Source: Saccharomycopsis fibuligera x Saccharomycopsis cf. fibuligera
Lineage: Eukaryota; Ascomycota; Saccharomycetes; Ascoideales; Saccharomycopsidaceae
Assembly: GCA_001936135.1 (NCBI GenBank)
Contig: CP012819.1
Location: forward strand, 558,001 to 622,000
Length of the DNA: 64,000 nt
Reading direction: 5' to 3'
Numbering within the stretch: position 1 is the first letter of the stretch; every line of letters begins with the position of its first letter. The notes under the pieces were generated by a model. That model had not been told where the DNA came from, searched no databases, and saw only the letters and a program-made list of their open reading frames with translations. Shown piece by piece: positions 33,599 to 44,213 of the stretch. The position numbers and the translations under genes are program-made.

Positions 33599-33605
33599 TG
33601 CACCC
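33599..33605 (+). promoter_or_regulatory. Aft-type iron-response motif TGCACCC
   Basis: The heptamer matches the S. cerevisiae Aft1/Aft2 core and lies 129 bases upstream of the iron permease ATG. GATAA motifs, the type bound by fungal iron GATA repressors, also occur upstream (for example near 33,217 and 33,513). Single short matches are weak evidence, and iron regulation differs between yeast clades. Confidence 0.35.
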
Positions 33606-33733
33606 CTCGACCCATTCCTTTTTTCTAATGGCGTTTAATGCCATAAATACATCATCTCTACTAGCTGTCACTTTTAAGACAGGGTTGTCAAGTATTATCA
33701 TATCAAGTACTGTATTGCAAAAATATTTATAAG

Positions 33734-34978
33734 ATGGCATTCAGTATAGATGAGTACTTCTCGATAAATATATTTTTTATCATATTCCGAGAAACGCTAG
33801 AATGTGTGATTATTGTCTCTGTTCTTCTTGCCTATCTTGAGCAAAACTTCCAAGTTGTCGGCAGAGAAGGAAATAATCGCTCATCAGTGCAGTCAGAAAC
33901 ATCGCTTTATCGCAAGCTTAGATTCCAAGTGTGGTTTGGCGCATTATGCGGTATATTGCTTTGTCTTTTGATTGGCGGTTTATTTATTCTTTCGTTTTAC
34001 CTCATAGAAGTGGATCTATGGTCTAAATCAGAGCATTACTGGGAAGGAGTCTTTAGCATATTGGCTGCCGTGATCATTTCAATCATGGGGTTCGGCATGC
34101 TTCAAATGAACAAGTTGGAAAAAAAATGGCACATCAAGTTGGGACATGTCTTTGGTTTAGCATCAAAGACCCAAGCCGATGTTGAAGCTGAAGAGCATTA
34201 CCAGTTGCAAAGCGCCGGTGAACATAACTCTTTGTTTTCGAGGATAAAAGGGAGAACACGTCAATTGAGAACAAAATTTAATAAATTTACTGCTAAACAC
34301 ACTTTGTTCATTTTGCCATTCATTACTACTCTCAGAGAGTGCCTAGAGTCTATTCTTTTTATTGGTGGTATTGGTGTCACTGAATCAGCTAAAACTTATG
34401 GTTTATCCATTTTCTTCGGCATAGCTGTTGGCGCTAGTATTGGTATATTCTTGTACAGAAGTGGTACTTCATCTGTTTCTGCTCAAAAGTTTTTGGTTTA
34501 TTCTACAAGTTTGTTGTACATTATTTCTGCTGGCTTGCTTTCTAAAGGCATTTGGCAATTTGAGTTGCAAAGATTCATTGACAAATGTGGAGGGCTAGAT
34601 GTGTCTGAAGTCGGGTCTGGGCCAGGTTCTTATGACGTAAACAACATAATATGGCATGTTGACTGTTGTAATGGCGAAGCTGATGGTCCGTGGATGATTT
34701 TCACTGCTATTTTTGGATGGACCAATAGTGCAACTTATGGAAGTGTCTTTTCTTATATAATCTACTGGATAGTGATTTCAGCAGTTTTCAAAGCACTCAA
34801 ATTTGAAAACAAACACGGCTATTTCCCTCTCATCCCATACAGATGGCAACTCAAGAAAATCAAAAAGAACTATGTTTTTTTGGTAAACTTAAAGAAAGAT
34901 CAAGCTAGTCATCAACAGAAGGTTGATTCTCCTAGACTTTCGCAAGATAGCGAAACCCGCTTGTTATCCAATAATTGA
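33734..34978 (+). CDS. FTR1/FTH1-type high-affinity iron permease
   Basis: A 414-residue polytopic membrane protein of the oxidase-dependent Fe2+ transporter family, about seven helices. The first iron-binding REGLE-type motif appears as FRETLE at about 17-22, within FIIFRETLECVIIVSVLLAYLEQ-like sequence. The second appears as LRECLES in the segment that is LREGLE in Ftr1. The loop after helix 3 is basic, and the usual MNKLEKKW follows. Ftr1 works at the plasma membrane with a multicopper ferroxidase; Fth1 does the same at the vacuole. The C-terminal tail ends DSETRLLSNN. Gly to Cys in the second motif and the divergent first helix make this a candidate paralogue rather than the main FTR1. 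Confidence 0.88.
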   Translation: MAFSIDEYFSINIFFIIFRETLECVIIVSVLLAYLEQNFQVVGREGNNRSSVQSETSLYRKLRFQVWFGALCGILLCLLIGGLFILSFYLIEVDLWSKSEHYWEGVFSILAAVIISIMGFGMLQMNKLEKKWHIKLGHVFGLASKTQADVEAEEHYQLQSAGEHNSLFSRIKGRTRQLRTKFNKFTAKHTLFILPFITTLRECLESILFIGGIGVTESAKTYGLSIFFGIAVGASIGIFLYRSGTSSVSAQKFLVYSTSLLYIISAGLLSKGIWQFELQRFIDKCGGLDVSEVGSGPGSYDVNNIIWHVDCCNGEADGPWMIFTAIFGWTNSATYGSVFSYIIYWIVISAVFKALKFENKHGYFPLIPYRWQLKKIKKNYVFLVNLKKDQASHQQKVDSPRLSQDSETRLLSNN

Positions 34979-35053
34979 GTTCCTTTTTGCATTCCAGTTC
35001 GTATAGGCTTTATTTATTGTTCTTATACATGCTTACTTCTTACCTCTTTCTTT

Positions 35054-35115
35054 ATTTTTAATTTTTTATTTTTAATTTTTTATTTTTAATTTTTTATTTT
35101 TAATTTTTTATTTTT
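35054..35115. repeat. 14-bp tandem repeat, 4.4 copies
   Basis: Four perfect copies of ATTTTTAATTTTTT and a partial fifth lie about 75 bases beyond the stop codon of the iron permease gene. This T-rich array may be part of the 3' end region. Confidence 0.9.
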
Positions 35116-35243
35116 GATGAGTCCATGAGAACACAAATATGCATATATTTACCTAAATAGAAATTAGACGTTTAGTGGTTTAGCTTAGATGAGCATTTGC
35201 TAATTTGGACCCATAGAAATCACGAAGCATCGCGAACTCCGAT

Positions 35244-35253
35244 TAGCCGCCGA
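35244..35253 (+). promoter_or_regulatory. URS1-type element TAGCCGCCGA
   Basis: A perfect 10-base match to the Ume6-binding URS1 consensus of S. cerevisiae, 227 bases upstream of the CBR1 ATG. It lies in a locally GC-rich island of an otherwise AT-rich spacer. URS1 represses meiotic and some metabolic genes in mitotic cells. Whether the site is used here is unknown. Confidence 0.5.
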
Positions 35254-35428
35254 TGGGGGCTTCGTAACCGCAAGAGCGCGGATATTACTCGTATAGGATC
35301 CAACAATTTTTTTTACTCCCTTTGTAACGTAAATGATGAAAAACCAGAAAAGTAAAAAAAAATAATAGATTACATTTTTCTTTTGGGCACTCTTTCACTT
35401 TTACCAGGCTGGCTCTCTAAGAAAGTAG

Positions 35429-36325
<897 letters not shown>

Positions 36326-36631
36326 GCATGAATCGTATGGTTATTTATTATTAGTGAGATAAACATTGATACATTTGTGTTTATTCTGAATGTCATCTTG
36401 ATAAATGTATACGTTTCTTTTTGTTTTCTTACATTTCAAAGCTCAGAAAATATTTTTATTGTAAGCGGGCTCAAAAAATGAAAAAATGACTTGCACAAAT
36501 AGCTTAAAAACTGCATTATAACAGAATACCTCGAAAGAGGTGCAAAAATAAAAAAAAATATAGACAAGCAAATCAAATTAAATCAACAAAAACTAGACAC
36601 TAAAAAAAAGATCGTACTTGAATGTTCCCAA
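36326..36631. other. Convergent spacer, AT-rich
   Basis: The 306 bases between the convergent CBR1 and dioxygenase genes are AT-rich with A runs. I see nothing beyond likely 3' UTRs. Confidence 0.5.
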
Positions 36632-38023
36632 CTAAACATTTTCAATGTTAAACTTTCTGTAAAGGACTCGTAGTTTTGATTGATAGGCATCTCTATCAAG
36701 ATAGCATCCTTTGAACCATCTTTGAAATTCAACTTCCTTATTTTGTGCTGACACAGGTTCATTTGGGTTAAAAGCTTCTCTGGCATGTAGTACTCGTCTA
36801 TTGTCAAAAATAACGCAGGTTCCTTCTTCAAGTTTCAATTTGTACTGATTTTCCTTATCATTGATAAAGTCCTCAAAAATTTTTAAGCCTCTATGAAAGT
36901 CTCTGAAGATATACCTGGCCCCGCTAGATTTAGCGCTATGATGATAGTTGAGATCCATTTGGCTCAAGTTTTCAAATTCGCCAATCTTCTTAAGTGGGGA
37001 AGTGATACCGTACTCAAAAGGAGCTTGGAATGGCGGCGAATAATTGATTTCTCGAATGTGAGGATAATTGTAGCGTTGATCAATGTGATCGTTATCTTCA
37101 ACAATCAACGGTCTTGAGTAAAAATAGTGCTCTCCAACATTATCATAATGGAAGTTGATTGGCACACTGAGCAAAGCATTGTAAGCCTCAGGATGTGTTT
37201 CCAAAACATGGCGAGCTGCTCTGAATGAGTCTGCAAAAAAGGACTCACCTCCGCTGACTTGGTTAGTGATTGAGTGCAAAAACTGCAATCCTGGTGGAGA
37301 CTCATAGTAAAGAAGATCCATATGCAATCCGAGATAAGAGCTGGTATAAGCAATGTTTTTGGCATCTTTTTTTGATTGAACGTCAAAAGTTTTACCATAA
37401 AATGTCTCCTTAATATACCCAATTCGTTTTGCAATATTTTCGACAAACCACTCATGTGGGTTATCATGGCTTTTGGTAATTTGTGGTGGAATGTTCTTTA
37501 CAAATGTGATACCAAACTTGTTCAAATTGATAAGCGCCTGGAGCAAAACTTTATCGTCATTAATGTAGTCTTCATAATCAAGATAAAGGTCCTTTTCGTG
37601 CTTTTTGAGCTTAGCCAATGTCCAGATTTCAATATTATCTTCGAAAGTTTTGCCCTGCACCCTTTTTTCCGAACATGAGTATTTGCGCAAGAATGAGTCG
37701 TTGTATACGGAAATGTTTCCATCGCTCCAATGGACTTCAATAGCTGATTCTTTTGTACTACCATGGTCCACCTCAATAATTTTCGGTTGCTCAATAGCTC
37801 TAACTTTTCTGTCAATGCTACCAGTTGAGAATAATTTTTGTTTTGATACCGGGTTCACAGAGTCCAAAGAAGTGGAAGCATCACGAAGGAAGATGTTAGA
37901 GAAGTTAACAACTCCCGGGACGATGGGATCGGACCTGTCAAGAAAAGACACAGAGATAACCTTGTCGTCAAAAAAATTTACTTTGAGGCCTTTGCCCTCT
38001 GGTTCTGGAGTGTTGACAGACAT
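36632..38023 (-). CDS. Gamma-butyrobetaine / trimethyllysine dioxygenase-type enzyme (carnitine biosynthesis)
   Basis: A 463-residue Fe(II)/2-oxoglutarate dioxygenase of the TauD-like BBOX/TMLD family. The metal triad is visible as HMD at about 232-234 (in LGLHMDLLYYESPPG) and the distal His in RRVLHAREAFNP near the C terminus. The family block LQFLHSI...GGESFFADSF is intact. Such enzymes hydroxylate trimethyllysine or gamma-butyrobetaine, the first and last steps of carnitine synthesis, a pathway present in Candida but absent from S. cerevisiae. The N-terminal domain keeps a degenerate form of the WxDG...FLR..C region, but the Cys cluster that binds zinc in animal BBOX1 is not evident. Which of the two reactions it catalyses cannot be told by eye. 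An A14 run on the sense strand lies just before the ATG. Confidence 0.83.
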   Translation of the reverse strand: MSVNTPEPEGKGLKVNFFDDKVISVSFLDRSDPIVPGVVNFSNIFLRDASTSLDSVNPVSKQKLFSTGSIDRKVRAIEQPKIIEVDHGSTKESAIEVHWSDGNISVYNDSFLRKYSCSEKRVQGKTFEDNIEIWTLAKLKKHEKDLYLDYEDYINDDKVLLQALINLNKFGITFVKNIPPQITKSHDNPHEWFVENIAKRIGYIKETFYGKTFDVQSKKDAKNIAYTSSYLGLHMDLLYYESPPGLQFLHSITNQVSGGESFFADSFRAARHVLETHPEAYNALLSVPINFHYDNVGEHYFYSRPLIVEDNDHIDQRYNYPHIREINYSPPFQAPFEYGITSPLKKIGEFENLSQMDLNYHHSAKSSGARYIFRDFHRGLKIFEDFINDKENQYKLKLEEGTCVIFDNRRVLHAREAFNPNEPVSAQNKEVEFQRWFKGCYLDRDAYQSKLRVLYRKFNIENV

Positions 38024-39234
38024 AGTATTTTTTTTTTTTTTGTTGTTCTTTTGAAGCAGTAATACAAAACTTCTAAAGATGGGTTTTGAAGAACGAAATA
38101 AGTAAAGTGGTCAGTTGACATTAAACAGACAAACAAGAACTGGGCATAAAAACTTCCGGGAGATGTCATCGAACAAAATAGCCAATGACAGCTATGGTGG
38201 GGTCCCTGCACCCCTTCTCCGCAGTACCTCTATTTCTCAACATCCGGTACCAAACGCTAAGCTCTAAGTGTATTATTTACAGATATCAGCTTCATCCTGC
38301 ATCAACATGCATAGATATCCTTGATGCCAAAAACTTCACGAAAGACAACTATTGTCAACGCTAATGATATGGCAGAAATTACAATAAAAGTAAACCGTGC
38401 ACAAATGTTCTTGTTTTCTTATTTGCCTATTTTTCAATTCCAAGTATCCTTACATAGTTCATTTTTCCAATTTTTAATTTCCACGACGGCTGGGCTTCAT
38501 AAAATAAGGCTTTAAGGTAAAATGTACATTTCTAATTCTAATATTCTTTCATTTCATTAACATTAAAACCCAATGTAACCGCAGTCAGAATTCACTATAG
38601 GTTCAATATTTTAAAGATTAATAATACCTTTCTAAGTTTTTTTAATAATAGATGGTTTATTTCTTTTAATTTTCAATAAACAAAATCTGACCATGTGAAT
38701 TTGTAGATGAAAGCAAAAACTTCAGGCCAGATCAAATAAAATACTCTGAAACTTTTTTTTGAAACTATACACTTATAAAAAAGAATATTAAAGAAGAAAC
38801 AAAGACTAAATCTGTCTGCAATAGGTTGAAGATGGTTGAAAAATTTGAACGTTCATCAGAATTTACATATTCTTTATTATTTCAATCAGCAAAACTTCTA
38901 TAAAAATCAAAAAATAAACATGATTTACTTTACTAAACAAAAAAAACGTTTTGTGGAAATTTTTTTTGAGGGCTAACTAACTTATAAGTTAGAATAGTCT
39001 ACCAAAGCTACATTTATTGATTTAAGACATATAATGCAGCAAAAGGCCTGTGTGCTAACTCCATAAGTATTCGAATATTTTCAATAAATAGCTCTTCTAA
39101 TAACTATTCTATGAAAAGCTTACATAGCTAACAACTCTTTGATAAAAGGAGCCATAGAACCAATAGCTCTGAAAGAAATTCACTATGCATAAGATATGAC
39201 GCGCTTGCCCTGTAACAAACCATCAGCCGGTAAA
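38024..39234. other. AT-rich intergenic region
   Basis: About 1.2 kb lies between the dioxygenase promoter and the SNU66 3' end. It starts with T14 at 38028-38041 directly before the dioxygenase ATG and is AT-rich throughout. No gene is seen. Confidence 0.5.
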
Positions 39235-39673
39235 TTAACTCTGTTGTTTTCTCTTCAACAACTTTGCCTGTTTGTTTTTACTTGGACCTTTGCCATGGAA
39301 CTTATGTGATAAATATTTGTAGGCTTCTTTCCGATCAAGAACATTATTGTTATCATCAGTATAAGTAATATTAATTTCAGGATTGTAATTGCGAAGCTCT
39401 TTTTCAATTAGTTTCTCTGCTCTGTACTGAGCAGCGGTAACACCGTTTTGGTTTACATCACCACTCATCACGTCATTGTTAAGTTTTTGTAAATTAAGCC
39501 GATTTTTTAATCTTTCTTGTTCAAGTCGTTGCTTATTTTTGCGTTGTGATTCTTCTGTTATCTTCAAGGTAGAGTTTCTCTTGAGGAAATCAAGGGTAGC
39601 TGAGAGACCCGTACTAAAGTTAGGTTCATCAAGTGCTTTTTCATCATCATCATTATCATTATCATCATCATCA

Positions 39674-39720
<47 letters not shown>

Positions 39721-40902
39721 GTTACTACTATTTGCTTCGACTTGTCCGTCATTTTTCTTGTACTCTGTAGTTTCTAAATGTTTGATCTTATTGGGCTGTT
39801 GCTGAAGTAAACCTTTTTTATTTGTTATATTCACCTCATCACCACTACCATCAAATATGTCTTTGTTATTATCTATATTGCTTTTATCAAGAATATTTTG
39901 TTTCAAGTTGCTTAAAAACTCACTAGTTGCATCTACTACCAATCCGCCATTATTGTTAATATTTTCATCATCAGAGTTATCTAAAACTTGATCAAAATTT
40001 CTCTTTTTGCCATTGATCAAACCACTTTGAGATTTTTTTTCACTCTTGGCATCCTTATTCTTATTTTTATTTGCATTTCTTCGTTCAATGGATAATAATG
40101 ATTGTAACTCATTTTCACCGGCAAAAATATCATCATCTTCAGCCTTCGACAAACTAACATGATGACTTAAGTTTACAAGCTCTTTGGTTTCATCTTCTTC
40201 TTCCAATGCCATTTTGCTCAAAGTTGCATATTTTGACTTTTTCTTTTTTGTTTTCTTAAACTTGGTCTGTTTGCTGTTACTTTTTTGTTTTTTCTTGGTG
40301 GCAAAATCATTATCATTTGCTAACAAGTCGTAGTTATCATTGTCTTCTTCTTCTTCTTCATCAAAAGTCACTAATTTTCTATTACTCTCTGTTGCAATGT
40401 CCTGCATTTTTTGCAAATCGCGCTGCGCTTTGAATTGGTTATTCACTTTTAATTTAACTTTTGTTTCTCCAATTTTGAAAAACTCCTGCTTATTTTCATT
40501 ATCACTATCATTTCCGTCAGCATAATCATCATAACCATCATCATTTTGGAACGCTTGTCTCTTCTGATTATCTTTCTTTTTGTTTAGCTGATTATTTAAT
40601 ATTTCTGATTCCGTGATGAGTTCATCTTGGTCATCATTTAATATGTCTGTATCTTTGAGTGTTAAAATCTCACCAGCGCCGATATCAGCATGATTCAAAT
40701 CATCATGAAGAGTTGGAGTCAAGGTCTTGCCTTTTTGTCTTTTGTATCTAGCATTTTCAATATCGCTCACATTCTCACTCTCATCACTGGTTGTCGTTGA
40801 TGGTGGTACATGATTTTCATTAGCGCCGTCCACCAAAATAGGTTTCAAGCCTAACTTCACTCGTAGCTTGTTTGTTTCTTCAATGGATAACTCTGTATTC
40901 AT
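39235..40902 (-). CDS. SNU66: U4/U6.U5 tri-snRNP protein SNU66/SART1
   Basis: Spliceosomal protein of about 555 residues. The N terminus has the SART1/Snu66 signature LSIEETNKLRVKLGLKPI, and the C terminus has LSHKFHGKGPSKNKQAKLLK, which matches the conserved end of the family. Between them lie acidic, Lys-rich and poly-Asn/poly-Asp stretches (encoded at about 39640-39720). Snu66 is part of the tri-snRNP and helps activate the spliceosome; it also binds the ubiquitin-like protein Hub1 through N-terminal HIND elements in other species. I choose the ATG at 40902 (MNTELSIEE), since the in-frame extension to 40947 is not conserved. It is divergent from SPO11, a six-exon gene. Confidence 0.88.
39640..39720 (-). 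repeat. Trinucleotide (ATC/ATT)n repeat coding for poly-Asp/poly-Asn
   Basis: On the plus strand an ATC-rich run passes into 15 or more uninterrupted ATT units, ending at 39720. On the SNU66 sense strand these are AAT (Asn) then GAT (Asp) codons. Confidence 0.9.
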
Positions 40903-41405
40903 ATTTAACCTGCGGTAGTGTTGTTGTACCGCACATGAAACCTCCACTGTAATATATTCAGAACATTAGGATATCTCAAATCATTAATCTCGATGCATCT
41001 CATAATGTCTTGGTATGCTTTTTTTTTTACTAAACGCCATCGTCAATCGCACTACCAACTCACATGATCAGGCACATGACTAATTGTGTCCTCTAGAGTT
41101 ACAACCTCAGAAACTACACGTATATCAACAACAAATTTGTAGCAAAGTTTCTCTTCGAAAATAAAACATTATGCAAAAATGAGTTCATTATCTTTGTATT
41201 GCTCATTGAATTATAGTATAGCGTTGCCGACAGGCCTATTTGAGTGGATGCAGAATTGCAGAAGTACATGGCTGCATACACATGCATACACATACATATA
41301 TTTATAAAGAATCATCTTGACTGTATTGGTATGTCGAAAGCTGATCATTTTTCTTTTCTGCTATCGTTCTTTGTTTGTCCCAATTATTATAATTAGTATT
41401 CAACT
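40903..41405. promoter_or_regulatory. Divergent promoter, SNU66 / SPO11
   Basis: A 503-base divergent spacer contains two CACATG-type E boxes near 41,063 and 41,074. I looked for a URS1 or Ndt80-type element before SPO11 and found no clear match. Confidence 0.4.
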
Positions 41406-43114
41406 ATGTCCAGCACAGCTGAAGAATATCGCCAAATTATATTAGAGGCAGACACTGAGGTTCCAGGCGTCCCGTCGTAAGTAATTTCCTTTGGCAATTG
41501 AACTCTTTGTATGTTCTACCTATCTGAATATGCCAACACTAACATTATATTTAGGAAGCCTTTGGTTAATAAAATTCGTGATATTCTTAGATTAATTGAA
41601 AACTCATTACTTAATGATGATGTCCTCGGAGTCGAGTTAGTCGCCAAAAAGCCATGTTCATCTACGTATGTCAATTCAATCTCTAAGCGCCCAGTGTGAC
41701 TTCTATAGTACTAATGACAACATAAAGAACAAAACTGAAAAAAAGACCATTTGCGCTTCCATACATACGAAGTTCTGCAAAATTTCCGGAAACAAAAAAG
41801 AATGAGGCTAGAAGATTTGGTAAGCATTTCCAGGGTATTTGTGTGACGATTACCTTGAATATTTCACTAACCGCCACTTTGCAGTAATGATTGTACAAGT
41901 TTTGAAAATAATTTATGTTAATCTTTCAAATAGCAAAATGATAACTAAGAGAGATTTATTCTACCAAGATACTTTACTGTTTTCTGGCAGGCAGGAGACT
42001 GCGAATGCCCTTGTTGACATGCTAGCGTTCAGTTTTGATGTGGAAACACATGAACTCGGTATTGTGAGTAATAATTAACATCTAAAATTAATGTGGTAAC
42101 GCAGTAGTTGAAATATTAACTCAACCAATTTTTAGATTGGTGCTAAAAAAGGATTAATGTACGGGGATATAACGATAACATATGGGAATGGGAAAAAGAC
42201 GCATATAAAGAAACAAAACGGTGCAACATTAATCCCTTTACTAATGAAATTTCACAACATCGAAATTGATAGCACTATTAGAAACATTATTGTGGTTGAA
42301 AAAGAGGTAAGTGGTATAGCTTTTTAATAATGCAATAAATCAAAAACTAACGCTTAAGGCTATTTTCCAATTGTTGTGTAACGAGCACCATCCTTCCAGT
42401 ATAATTGTCACTGGAAAAGGATATCCCGATAGGGCAACACAGGTATTCATGAGCAAACTATCTGAATCTCTAGAAAATATTCCTTCCTCGCGGCGTCCAC
42501 GCATATATGGTGTCGCTGATAGTGATCCACACGGAATCAACATTTTGATGCAATATAGATTTGGCCACATAGCCAATTCAAGAGGCCGAATTAACAGTTG
42601 CAAAGATTTAGAATATATGGGGGTTCATATCAACGAGTATATTGAAGGCTGGCTTGATATAAAGGCAGGCGATATTATTTTAGCCGGAAATCTTCTACAA
42701 AGATTATGCAACGAGTTTGAGTATGAATCAAAAAATCCTATAGTGTCACCAGACAGTTCTTTTAACTCTTCATTTAATGATTCCAACATTACAGTCATTA
42801 GCAGCTCTGAAAGTATTGCTTCCAGTACGCAAAACTCTCTTGGGTTATCCCAAGAAACTATTGTCGATGAGAACATTGGATCTTTACAGTCTCCCGATGG
42901 GACTACTATTGCTTTCAAAAGAGAGCTACAACGCCAATTGTTTTTTGCAAAGAAATGCGAAATGAATGTGATTGTGGAGAAAGGAAGCAGTTTATCAAAT
43001 AAGTTGTACATTGGCAGAGAGGAAGGATGTCAAACCGGCAACAGTGCTCCAGAAAGCAGTATTTCCAAATACCTCAACAGGAAACTACACGCTGCCAATA
43101 GCCAGGCTTGCTAG
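41406..43114 (+). CDS. SPO11: Meiotic double-strand break transesterase SPO11, six exons
   Basis: Topoisomerase VI A-type protein that makes meiotic DNA breaks. I assemble exons 41406-41476, 41555-41665, 41728-41819, 41885-42063, 42136-42306 and 42359-43114, giving 459 residues; all phases agree. Introns are 78, 62, 65, 72 and 52 bases, with donors GTAAGT, GTATGT, GTAAGC, GTGAGT and GTAAGT and branch sites AACACTAAC, TACTAAT, CACTAAC, ATTAAC and AACTAAC. The catalytic tyrosine is Tyr118 in TKRDLFYQD. The Toprim motifs are VVEKE (ending at 208) with KGYPD, and DSDPHG (Asp262/Asp264), all present, so the enzyme looks intact. The acceptor of intron 2 could also be 18 bases later without changing frame. 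A Ser/Asn-rich insertion occupies about 335-380. S. cerevisiae SPO11 is 398 residues and intronless. Confidence 0.88.
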
Positions 43115-43565
43115 CAAGTTGTAAGACACCGTAAAGCATACGGGGCAACATAGAGATGATAGAAGAGCGCGTCAAATTGCATATATATGCGTCAACTTCA
43201 ATACAAACATATACACGTGATCATTTTTGTTGTCTATTTTTTCCCTTGTAAATTTTGAACACTCTGTTTGAGTTTTTTCTCGACTTTTTTCTTGACTTCG
43301 TTGTGGACAGCGACTGGTTGCTTTGATATCAAAACAAATCGCCAACTAAAGTTGTTACCTCACATAGACACAAAAAAGCCTCTCAAGCGTATATATATTA
43401 ATTAGAATCCCTAACGCCCAGGCTATAGAAAAGTATTAGACATAGACTTCATCTTGTTTCTAAGCAGAAAACGCCATCTTTTTTTTTTTTCAGATCAAGT
43501 CATACTAAAAACACACATTCAAAATCACATAGTGACATTCCAAACGATATTGTGACATAACCAAA
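43115..43565. promoter_or_regulatory. Promoter of p24 gene
   Basis: The 451 bases between SPO11 and the p24 gene contain a TATA-like tract near 43,390 and a T-rich stretch before the leader. No gene is seen. Confidence 0.45.
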
Positions 43566-44213
43566 ATGGCCAAGTTCAATACTATCACCGCACTCATAAC
43601 ATGTTTGATGTCGTTTTATATCCAAACGGCTGCTGCCGTTACGTATACTTCAATGTCCATTAACGTTCCTGCGTTTGCCAGAGAATGTCTTTATTTCAGA
43701 ATGGATTCCGAAGAAGATTCAATTTTAGTGAACTTCCAGGTCTTGACTGGTGGTAACTTTGAGATTGATTTCGAAATAACTGCTCCAAATGGTGACAAGG
43801 TAATCACTGCCAATGACAAAAGATATGCTGACTACTTGGTTAGATCGTTTGGTTTTGGCGAATATTCTTTCTGTTTCTCTAACAGAGTGTCTACTGTTAC
43901 TCCAAAAAAAGTCGAATTTTCCATTGAATTGGAAAAAGACGTTGACTACTATAATGAGCAAGAGACCAAAACTAACAAGGACGAAGTCTTAAGTGAAAAT
44001 GCTATTAGCGAGATTGGCAGAAACTTTGACCAAATGAGAAAAATGTTGGACTACTTGAGAGCTAGAGAATGGAGAAACATGTCTACTGTTAAGTCTACCG
44101 AGTCTAGAATTTACTGGTTGGGATTACTTTCTTCTCTTGCCATGATCGTCTTGGGTGTGGCGCAAGCATCCCTAGTCCAATTTATGTTTTCAGGACCAAG
44201 AAGTTTGGTTTAA
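43566..44213 (+). CDS. p24/EMP24-GP25L cargo receptor (ERP family)
   Basis: A 215-residue type I membrane protein of the COPII/COPI cycling p24 family. Parts in order: signal peptide (about 1-24, ending near TAAAV), GOLD domain with the two conserved Cys (RECLYF and FGEYSFCFSNR), a helical coiled region (ISEIGRNFDQMRKMLDYLRARE), a transmembrane helix (about 181-203) and a short cytosolic tail ending GPRSLV. p24 proteins form hetero-oligomers and help sort GPI-anchored and other cargo out of the ER. The tail keeps an aromatic residue and ends in LV, as Emp24 does, rather than a di-lysine motif. Which ERP gene it is cannot be settled by eye. The codons are strongly biased. Confidence 0.9.
   Translation: MAKFNTITALITCLMSFYIQTAAAVTYTSMSINVPAFARECLYFRMDSEEDSILVNFQVLTGGNFEIDFEITAPNGDKVITANDKRYADYLVRSFGFGEYSFCFSNRVSTVTPKKVEFSIELEKDVDYYNEQETKTNKDEVLSENAISEIGRNFDQMRKMLDYLRAREWRNMSTVKSTESRIYWLGLLSSLAMIVLGVAQASLVQFMFSGPRSLV

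Larger units (their letters stand above)
30428..33733. promoter_or_regulatory. 3.3 kb divergent promoter region, ATO / iron permease
   Basis: This large region lies between two divergent membrane-transporter genes. It contains T28 at 30707-30734, an 18-bp perfect palindrome at 31415-31432 and an Aft-type TGCACCC at 33599-33605. Mostly AT-rich, it contains no convincing ORF. Long upstream regions fit genes under complex nutritional control, but that is inference. Confidence 0.5.
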
